DNA from: Zarea fungicola
Taxonomy: Eukaryota; Ascomycota; Sordariomycetes; Hypocreales; Cordycipitaceae
DNA length: 64,000 bases
Direction of reading: 5' to 3'
Assembly: GCA_900169235.1 (NCBI GenBank)
Contig: FWCC01000011.1
Coordinates: 177,553 to 241,552 of the forward strand
Part shown: piece after piece, positions 56,618 through 64,000 of the stretch
Numbering within the stretch: position 1 is the stretch's first letter
Layout: the number at the start of each line of letters is the position of its first letter
Notes under the pieces: model-generated
Database searches by the model: none
Seen by the model: the letters and a program-made list of their open reading frames with translations, nothing else
What the model was told of the DNA's origin: nothing
Made by a program: the position numbers and the translations under genes

Positions 56618-57299
56618 TTGTTGACACCTTAAGCGACGGTGTGTGCTGCGACGCGTGTATGCTGGTAAAACTGTGGCGTTTTTGAATATTCTTAATGGCT
56701 GCCAACTTACCCTGTGGCCTAGTCAGCTTGGTACGCTGATCTGCGGAGGCCTACATACTGCTTAATGATGTTGAAAAAAAAAACCCTGATATATTTGGTA
56801 ATTGTTGGCAATGTCTCGCTCAACTGGAAGAACAACGAAACTCTGGTTCGGAAAAAGGAAAGAAGTTAACCCTTTGACGTGTTCTAGTCAATGGTGGACT
56901 GGACAATTATCACAGCAACAAGCTTTCCAGTCCAGAGCACAATACCTGAATTCAGCTCTGAAGCGAATAATATAGTGACCTGAAAAAAATAAAAATAAAC
57001 ATGGCTTGCCTTTGCTTAGACATGACCACTTTCTATTACGTTCTACATTGATTCTACCATTTTAATCTATTCTAAGCCATTGTTCCTTGCCAGTCTACGG
57101 AGTTGTCCAAACCGAATAACTAACTAGTGCGTTACTGCTTCCACAGCTGTCATCGATCGAGCTGCCATCGATCGAAGCACATTCTGCCTATAATAGTAAT
57201 CGGTAACTAGCAGTAAGCGATTGAGAATACAACCCACCACGCTCTATCAACCAGTAGTTCAACCACCACCTTCAATTTAACAGTCTGTACATAGCGATT
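56618..57299. other. AT-rich intergenic region
   Basis: No credible gene between the F-box-like gene and a small minus-strand frame. A poly-A run (56774-56784) and the repeated word atcgatcgagctgccatcgatcg near 57154-57176 are the only notable features. Confidence 0.45.
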
Positions 57300-57518
57300 C
57301 TATCGCATCGTTAACCCCAATTCCGTGACACAAGCCGTCACCAGCTTACGCGGTGATGATTGATCGCCAGACGCTGTGTACTTGCTAAAATAGGTAGTCC
57401 ATACAAATGTCCACCATAGCCAAGCCAAGTATACTCCCCCAACACTGGCTACACAAGCCATTACTTTTAGAATCACAAAGCCATTTGAATAAAGGGGGTT
57501 ACAAGTTATATTCATCAT
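57300..57518 (-). CDS. Possible small one-pass membrane protein
   Basis: A frame of 72 residues from the ATG at 57518. It has a hydrophobic stretch of about 25 residues (ILKVMACVASVGGVYLAWLW) near the middle and a basic C-terminus. No homologue is recognised and no splice support exists. The coding evidence is weak; it may be a chance frame in AT-rich DNA. Confidence 0.25.
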   Translation of the reverse strand: MMNITCNPLYSNGFVILKVMACVASVGGVYLAWLWWTFVWTTYFSKYTASGDQSSPRKLVTACVTELGLTMR

Positions 57519-57616
57519 CAATGCGGAACTGCTAGCTAGGCTTCATCCGCAACCGGCGATACTCGTCATAGTTCTGGCACAAAAAGGACAATCAGCCAAC
57601 CCGAGCCTAAAATAAT

Positions 57617-58024
57617 CTAGCAGACGCCGCTGCAGCCGCCAGTGTTACCAACAAAGTCTGCAGTAAGCTCTCCATGGTCACTGATGTTGTTGTCGCCGCT
57701 GTCAAAGAAGACAGGAACACTGCCGCAGCGCTTGCAGCCGTGGTTGACAAGATCCTGGGCCAGAGTCTTGATCAGGTCGCCAGTGATACCGCCAGTGCCC
57801 TGGAGGAAGAGGCAGATACCGCTGCCGGCGATGTTGCTCTGGCAGGCAATGTGCTCGCCGTTCTGGTACGTGCGGCCAGTATCAATGTTGCTGTTGATGG
57901 CACTGACAATATCTTTCAAGTGAAAGGTAAGGTTGTCGCAAAGGTTGTTACCATTGCAGTTGATTCCAGTGGCCTGGACGGAGACGGTCGCGGCAAGGGC
58001 AAGGAACAAAGTAGTGAACTGCAT
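57617..58024 (-). CDS. Secreted KP4 killer toxin-like protein
   Basis: An intronless frame of 135 residues. The first 18 residues form a typical signal peptide with a hydrophobic core (LFLALAATVSVQA). The mature part is small, Gly/Asn-rich and holds eight cysteines, spaced as in proteins of the KP4 family, which are small disulphide-rich secreted proteins first known from a virus of maize smut and later found as gene families in many ascomycetes. Fungal members are suspected to act in fungus-fungus competition or host interaction. This copy appears intact, with a stop after the last cysteine. The family call is by recognition of the cysteine layout and the NCNGNNLCDN-type start. Function here is unproven. 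Confidence 0.8.
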   Translation of the reverse strand: MQFTTLFLALAATVSVQATGINCNGNNLCDNLTFHLKDIVSAINSNIDTGRTYQNGEHIACQSNIAGSGICLFLQGTGGITGDLIKTLAQDLVNHGCKRCGSVPVFFDSGDNNISDHGELTADFVGNTGGCSGVC

Positions 58025-61000
58025 CCTAGCAGGAGGAAGAGCAAATGTTAGAACCGAGTTGATCAATTCGATAAGATATTGGATCTCGCGTTTGGTCTGC
58101 TTACTTGATGTTTTTATAAGAGTGTAGTAGTGAAGCTTTAAAAGCTGAATGGTTGAGCTGAATGTAGAGTTTGATGGTGATATTGATCTAGGCAACACAT
58201 TGTAATGCTGGGGATAATGTAGATATTTATACTTCTATGTGACTTCTCTCTTGCTAAGCTGATACTACAAGAAGCATCACAAATATTATTTTTGGAGACT
58301 GTTAGTATAATTCAACAAAGAGTACTCTTCACAGGACTGTGTGTAGCATACTGTACCTCTACCTCAACAGCCCTGTCCCTCTCCAGTAGGCTGTGCGGAA
58401 TATGCTGGCAAGGCTGAACAAGGATACCGTCGGTTTACGTTCTGCGTGTCAAAATTATTATTCAAATTTGAAATCAATAAGTAGACTTCCGGGTCTCCAA
58501 ACCGCCGTCGTCGGAAGTTAAAGCGAACCACGGCATGTTTCGCGGGGAACTAGGTAAGCTGACCGCGAACGCCACATTTGATTGCCGGCTTGGCAGTAAC
58601 TTACTGTTAACCTATTTAGGCAAAGTTGGCGTCGCAAACCAGATTAGCCAGCTGCTTCGCGATCGAACAGCTGGTCCTGTCCCAAATATATCCATCACAT
58701 CTCATTATGGCAACCTCTAGCTAGTTTTATTATGACGCTAGTAATAGTGATCCGGAAGTATCGGCATGGCAAACTATGCCACAGGTGTATGCCACTCCAA
58801 GCGCCACAAGGCTGAGATCGCTAAGCAGAAAGCAAATGGAATTGTGTGCCATGAGGACCCATTGCATGAACGCTGGATGCCATATTATTAGAACGGGCTG
58901 CATTATAATGAGTCTGATTTGTAACTCATGACATCACTCGTGTAAAAATATGTTCCATTGGGAGCACGCGGTAACAACCATTGATGCCAGATCTTTACGT
59001 CAAAGAGAAAGAGATTTATGGAACATTTAGGGAAGAAATTATTAAGTAATTATTAGAGTAAAATAATTTAGAATGGACTATAGTAATTCAACAAGGTAAA
59101 GAGAGTCTGCGCACATTCTTGTTCAAGCGACTAGTTAGTCTACTCACGCTGGCTTCGGCCAGACACCGCGTACGCTGCATACATTACAGGTGATACCCAC
59201 CACATTCTGTAGTGGTAATGCGGTAGGCATCAAGTGTAGTAAAAGTAAAATACAACTGTCCTACAAGGAACGAAAGAAGCAAGACAGACGAGCCGGTCAG
59301 CCGGTTAATCGGCCCAGGGCGAGGCGAAGGGCGACCCACTGTGTGGCGTCCAGCAAGATGGGCCATAGATCCCTATTGATTCAATCTAAGCAACGGAGTA
59401 TTACTATAGAGAGTTCCTTTCTTAGCTATCATATTTACGTGAGATATTTGTTGAACAAACTTCCCTGCCTTTGAAGCAGTGGAACTACGCTGTACGACAA
59501 GTGGCGTCGTTACAGAAATGAAGGCTAGCCATTACACCTATTATTATGATAAGATTTGAAATTTTTTAGCTACAAGAAGGCGAATTACTCGCTATGGTCA
59601 AATTATTCACATGATTTAAATAGCATCTCGCAAGGACAAAAAAAGCCAACTGCCAGGACCATTAACCTAACTCAGCACAGCTGGCGGCCAGGCAGTTTGT
59701 GTCGTTGAGGCGTGTCAATTAATAGACATCCCATACTTCCCAAACCGCCGTCAAACGCGTAAGGTTTAATCAATTTTTATTACAGATTTCTCATTACTTC
59801 GTGGAGGTGAGAATAAAGCTACGGTGCCGTTGTAATTCGTTGACTTGGGACTTCTCAGTATCTTACTGTCAGGGCACAGAAAGCGGTGAGAAATGCCAAT
59901 AAGAATACCAGGGAGGTCAAAAGCGGCCTAAAAGGCAAGATAAAGCGCACACACAAGATGTCGTGCGGTACATACGCAAAAGTAAGTCCCAGATGCTAGC
60001 CGGCAATACAACACGGTCCCCGTGTTAGTATTCGTGAGCAAGTATAGTTCAGTACACATTCTCGTATGCGAAAATAGAACAATTATAAATATATTCGGAC
60101 CTTTTGACGTAGTAGATAGTATAAAAATAAGCTCAGCCTCCATATTATCTCATCCATGGGGTCGACTAGTCTGCAAGACTTGCCTGTGCTAGAATTATCA
60201 GTCACTTCCGAGAACAATCTGCGTGAGTTGAACGGAGGTATCCACCTTCCAAAAAGCGCAGCTGCCACATTCCGGGCGGCATCACTCTGGTCCATCACCA
60301 GTTTTGATACGTCAACAGCTGCTACAAGGCGACTGATCCATGACCCCTCAACAGCCTCAACACTTTCAACAGCTTCCACAGTTTTTACATCTTTAACTGT
60401 TTTAACGTGTACCCCCTTTTACTGGCCTTTTTTAGCCTTTGCGCAGCACCCTCGACGGCTGGTACGCTCGACGACGATGCTGCTGTTTTTGCTGATTGAA
60501 TACTGAGCTCTGCTTCTTCTCATCCGCTTGCAGGAATGTATCACTCATTACGGGCCGAAATAGCCGACATAAATTAGGCGGCGCTGGGGCTGTCGTCATC
60601 ATCTGCTGCACCTGCCTCCAAGGCACCAGGATGCACCAGCCATGGAGGCTGTTCCAGCTCGCTCCGCAGGATCACGTTCGAGAGACAGCAAAATGCTTAT
60701 GCTGGCCATGTCGAGCTCGTTCGCTATATCGATGATATGAAGCCGTAGCTGGGGATGCAGGATGTCCCAGAGCGATGATTTATGAATTTCATCATCCTGA
60801 TCCCACAGGCAAATGGCGCCCGTCGTTTTCTACCCCTCAGCAAGGCACGAGATTTTTGATTTGATTCCCGCCAGAATGCTGTACTTAATGGTACGCTCAC
60901 GATGCAGTCGCAGTTGCACGGGCTGAGAGCTAGCCAAAGTAGTTCTCATGATATAATGCTCCTACTTACTCTGACCCTCCACCTCTTGCTCTACAACTTT

Positions 61001-61170
61001 AAACTCACACAGGAAGCTATTATCCCAATCAGAATCTATCATCTCAGGCCGCCATCCTAGCTCACGACTTTTTATTCCCTTCACTACCGACCTATAGCAA
61101 TGTATTGTCAGCAAACTGCATCGCTCGTTGATCACTGGCTCATGAAATTATCTGGAAAGGAGGGAGTCTA
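58025..61170. other. Long AT-rich, gene-poor region
   Basis: About 3.1 kb with no intact gene. Short frames at 60083-60379 and 60156-60506 lie antisense to each other; the minus one reads with repeated VEAVE-type words and then a semi-plausible stretch, possibly a gene relic. A second fragment at 60599-60829 is listed separately. The rest is low in GC and shows no RNA gene or transposon that I can identify. Confidence 0.4.
60599..60829 (-). pseudogene. Possible coding relic
   Basis: An open minus-strand frame of 76 codons, bounded by stops, carries a protein-like run (DEIHKSSLWDILHPQLRLHI, then DIANELDMASISILLSLERD). The rhythm of charged and hydrophobic residues looks like a once-coding helical segment. 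No ATG lies near its start and both flanks are frameshifted or stopped. I cannot name a source gene. Confidence 0.2.
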
Positions 61171-62231
61171 TTACCGAGATCCAAAACCGAGTTCCGCTAG
61201 GAATTCTGAACCAAAAGTAATATCCTTTGCTGCCTGGGCGAGTGTGAGGCTGACTGGCACCTTTGTTCTCAGCGTGCCTAGTTCAAGCCCAGCCTGTCCA
61301 ATGCGATCAGCGATTTCGAGCCAAGTGTTATTCCCACTCTCGGCAAAGTACACCCCGGCCTTTCCAGAAGGCAACTTCTCTCCATTCAATAGCTTGGAGA
61401 TTATAGTCTCGTACAAACTGGCGAAATCCGTAACATGGACGTACGACCATGAGCTTGAGCCATCTGCAATGTAGGCTGCCTGTTGCCGCTTGATGGAATC
61501 TCGGATCAATAACGGCAGCTGGATGGAGGTCTTGTGGAACGGACCTGTTCCCCGACCGTATATTAGTGGACCGGCGATAATGAAGGTGGCAATATTTAGT
61601 TCAATTCCGTATTCCATGACTGCGATGTTTGTCTCTCGCTGAGCGTATGGAGTAATACGGGATCGAGACTTGTAGTACGAGTACAAATCATCCTTGTCTG
61701 AGAAAGTGCGAGGCTCAGGATCCCGGTAGGCTCCTGAAATGGGCATATCCGACAAGTGCGATGTTCCAGAATTCTGCTCAAAGGTTAGTACAGCGTCCCT
61801 GCAACATGTCGGATCAAGAATGCTATAACATGAATGTAATGTACGGCATTGCCAGTATTTTTCTGCCTCTCTGCCAACCCTTTGATTAAGGCCTTTGCTG
61901 AGGGTGGATGTGAGTCGTTTGCGCAGTGAATGACGACGTCAGAGTCCGCTGCTGCGGCCGTCAAGGCGTCGCTGTCGTCAATGTCATCAAACTCAACCGT
62001 TTGAACGCCCATCTTGGAAAAAACATTTTTTTGTTTCTTGTTGCGTATCAATACCACGACTGTGATCCTGCCATCATTCTCTGACAAGCGAGAAGTGACG
62101 AGGGTGTTCAGAACTGTACCCCCACTAGTTTTGAAAGTTAATTATCGGAAAAAACTCCAGAGCGAGGAAATATTCATTTGGACTCACATGAAGCCGCTTC
62201 CACCAGTGATTAAGATACGTGTAGGGGCCAT
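61171..62231 (-). CDS. NAD(P)-dependent epimerase/dehydratase (extended SDR)
   Basis: Three exons (62188-62231, 61830-62124, 61171-61773) join in frame to 313 residues. The Rossmann nucleotide motif is split by the first intron: MAPTRILITGGSGF joined to IGGTVLNTLV, giving the TGGxGFIG pattern. The conserved Asp region (TVEFDDIDDSDAL) and DVVIHCAND follow. The catalytic part is altered: an IHNSGTSHL motif is present, but the Tyr-x3-Lys pair is not obvious; YSYYKSRSR is the closest (Tyr-x3-Arg). GPLIYGRGTGPFHKTSIQLP resembles the substrate-binding region of atypical fungal SDRs that act on polyketide or nucleotide-sugar-like substrates. The enzyme is cytosolic. Substrate unknown. Confidence 0.88.
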
Positions 62232-63176
62232 CTTTGTAACCTGGAAGATTATTATTCTTGGATAGAGCAGCTTGGAGGTTTTTGCATACTGATGTTCGTC
62301 TGTTGGATTACTGATCCAGCTGACGCGGCTCCGTCAAAGGAAGGCAATTGCTCGCAAGCCAACCGGTACCGAGGATGTGGAGCGAGCAGACAGTAAATAC
62401 TTCAAGACTCAATCTCGTATTGCTATATTTATCGGACAGCGTCTGCCGGATGTTCAAGGCAGCTAGGCAAAGGACCATCAGGTACCGGCACCACGCGGAG
62501 CGCAGCCGTCGAAGAATGAAATCCGCCACTCCGTAAGCAAGACTATTATTCAAATTCAACTAGTGAAATTTTGACTAATTTTTCAAGTCCGAGTGGTTTT
62601 TTCACTCACATGTTATGAGTCCGTAAATGAGGCTGCCACAAGGTGTATCTAGATAATAACACGCTTGCAAGGTACGGTTGTAACTTGCAATCATCAATTA
62701 TTTATAAAATCCGCAAAATTGCTGTTCCATCTTGCAAACATCTTCAAACATATTATTAGTTTGATTTTTTTGAAGAGCGAAACTACATTGCCCACGGAGA
62801 ACTCTATACAAAGGCCGATGGCTCCTGGACCAAACTGCTCTCCACCTACACAGTGTACAGAGCCGCCACTTGTTGTGACTCCGTTCAAGTACAGGTAATT
62901 CCGGCAATAAGGTTCCCCTGATGTATAAAACGTGGCGACATCCGCAATTACATGATGTTCCCTCTTTAAGTTTTTCTACCTTGTCACGAGCCTGGTATCC
63001 TCGTCGACCGACGGCACTAGCGTGGACTAGTGATCGGTCGAATATGTTGGTGTGGCATGTGGTGTGATTATCGACTCATCAAGGGGCTCGGCTCGGAGCC
63101 TTCGCTTTTGCAGGTAAATCACAAAGTAACTTAAGCAGGTTGCCCAGGGCCACCCCATTAGGGGGTCTCTATTAGT

Positions 63177-63229
63177 ATAAGCATAAGTAGTTATTACTAC
63201 GAGGAGTATCTCCTAGTATATATGCTTAT
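63177..63229. repeat. Nested inverted repeat (hairpin)
   Basis: A nine-base perfect outer stem (ATAAGCATA at 63177-63185 with TATGCTTAT at 63221-63229) encloses an inner stem AGGAG/CTCCT (63202-63206 with 63210-63214, loop TAT), extended after one mismatch by TAC/GTA pairs. It is AT-rich and sits just before the LTR-like remnant. Confidence 0.6.
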
Positions 63230-63252
63230 TATAACTTAACTATAATTAAAAT

Positions 63253-63306
63253 TCTAGCTATAGCTAGGGCAGGAAATCCTCTTCTATATATAGAAATTTA
63301 GAAGCA
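63253..63306 (+). repeat. LTR-like remnant, copy 2 (AT-rich)
   Basis: The stretch tctagctatagctagggc, then aggaaatcctcttctatata and tagaaatttagaagcat, aligns with 17296-17345. Several positions that are C or G in copy 1 are T or A here (for example cccctacata against ttctatatat), which is the direction expected from repeat-induced point mutation. No element ends are evident. Confidence 0.35.
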
Positions 63307-63463
63307 TTATTTACTAGCATAATTTATCCTCAGTCAAGAAAAGAGTAAGAAATATATCAAAGCCATGAAAAGAATCTAATGAGATCATTCCAAGCAAGAG
63401 TACATGTTACTTATATTGGCAGGCAGACTCAAGAATAAAAACGCTGGAACAGTCCATCGACTT

Positions 63464-63899
63464 TTAGTTGGGGTTATTGCAGACAAGCTGCACCCATCCT
63501 GCCTGTGGTACGAGACCACCATAGCACTGGAAGGCCTCGACATTTCGATAAATGACGCCTGCGGAACCTGCACAGTTCGCATCTACATGCCAGTGCAAAG
63601 AGAGGTTGTTACACCCGTTACCACTGAAGACATCGTTCAGCGAAAAACTACCCCCGCTACCACCCCAGTGTTGGCAAGTTAGGCCCAGCCCATTAGGGCC
63701 ACCATTCACATGTTGGCAGTTTTGGTCTGAATATGTAGTCATGACACTTCCTGCTACAGGACCGCCATCACTCTCTGCAGTAACACCGACGCTTAGATGA
63801 AGCGTGGCTGCGATAAGAGAACTAATAAGCTAAAATATTGAGTTAGTAAATGTCATAAAGGACTACTCGCGGACTCCTTCTTACGGTAAGTTGAACCAT
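63464..63899 (-). CDS. Small cysteine-rich secreted protein
   Basis: Two exons (63885-63899, 63464-63829) join in frame to 126 residues; the first exon encodes only MVQLT. With the intron removed, the N-terminus (MVQLTLISSLIAATLHLSV) is a good signal peptide, cleaved probably before ESDGG. The mature part is rich in Gly, Asn and Ser and has six cysteines, and ends GWVQLVCNNPN. No family is recognised. Size, cysteines and secretion fit an effector-like or antimicrobial-type protein, but no function can be assigned. It lies about 1.2 kb from the epimerase gene. Confidence 0.72.
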
Positions 63900-64000
63900 T
63901 TTGGACTTTGTTGTTTGCGATTGCGGTTGCCGAGGCAATGTAGGTGTTATTTTAATTGCGCTGTCGTCCGATATATACCAGGCTGGCGATCCATTCCATT

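Larger units (their letters stand above)
62232..63463. other. AT-rich intergenic region
   Basis: About 1.2 kb. It holds the promoter of the epimerase gene. From about 63170 the sequence becomes very AT-rich and contains a hairpin and an LTR-like remnant (listed separately). No gene is seen. Confidence 0.45.

Overview
The window comes from the nuclear genome of a filamentous ascomycete, most likely a sordariomycete of hypocrealean type. The reasons are short GT-AG introns of about 50-110 bases with CTAAC-like branch points, three Zn2Cys6 transcription factors, a PDR-type ABC transporter, an RTA1-like protein, a GH75 chitosanase, a KP4-like secreted protein and an ankyrin-CorA fusion. The order-level placement is inference. 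All gene models were spliced by hand and checked for frame, but none has transcript support. No CRISPR array, rRNA gene or intact transposon was seen.

Layout. 0-4 kb: an edge fragment, the APC/C subunit CDC16 and an intron-containing tRNA-Lys. 4.4-15.1 kb: an accessory island with a Zn2Cys6 factor divergent from a full-length PDR/ABCG pump, then a second Zn2Cys6 factor (with a probable 3-base exon) and a cupin protein; this looks like a regulator-pump efflux module. 15.1-17.8 kb: gene-poor, with an LTR-like remnant. 17.8-28.1 kb: a 1981-residue ZNFX1-like helicase (CCCH finger, SF1 helicase, NFX1 fingers, RZ finger), an alpha-arrestin, a GFA-family protein and a divergent kinase. 29.5-33.7 kb: GH75 chitosanase, a third Zn2Cys6 factor and an RTA1-like membrane protein.

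34.9-54.9 kb is mostly housekeeping: HIS3 next to eIF2B-delta (both tied to general amino-acid control, with a GCN4/CPC1-type site between them), a small probable mitochondrial protein, a giant GHKL-ATPase protein ending in a zincin-like HExxHx5H motif, an AKR7-type reductase, a 10-exon ankyrin-CorA gene with two microexons and a tandem-repeat tail, an MMTAG2-like protein and Mediator subunit 6. 55-64 kb is accessory again: an F-box-like protein, a KP4-like secreted protein, an extended-SDR epimerase and a small cysteine-rich secreted protein, separated by long AT-rich spacers with decayed sequence.

The most unusual items are the inferred 3-nt exon that restores the zinc cluster of the factor at 12.7 kb, the GHKL plus zincin-like architecture at 39.5-44.7 kb, and the microexons and coding tandem repeats of the ankyrin-CorA gene.
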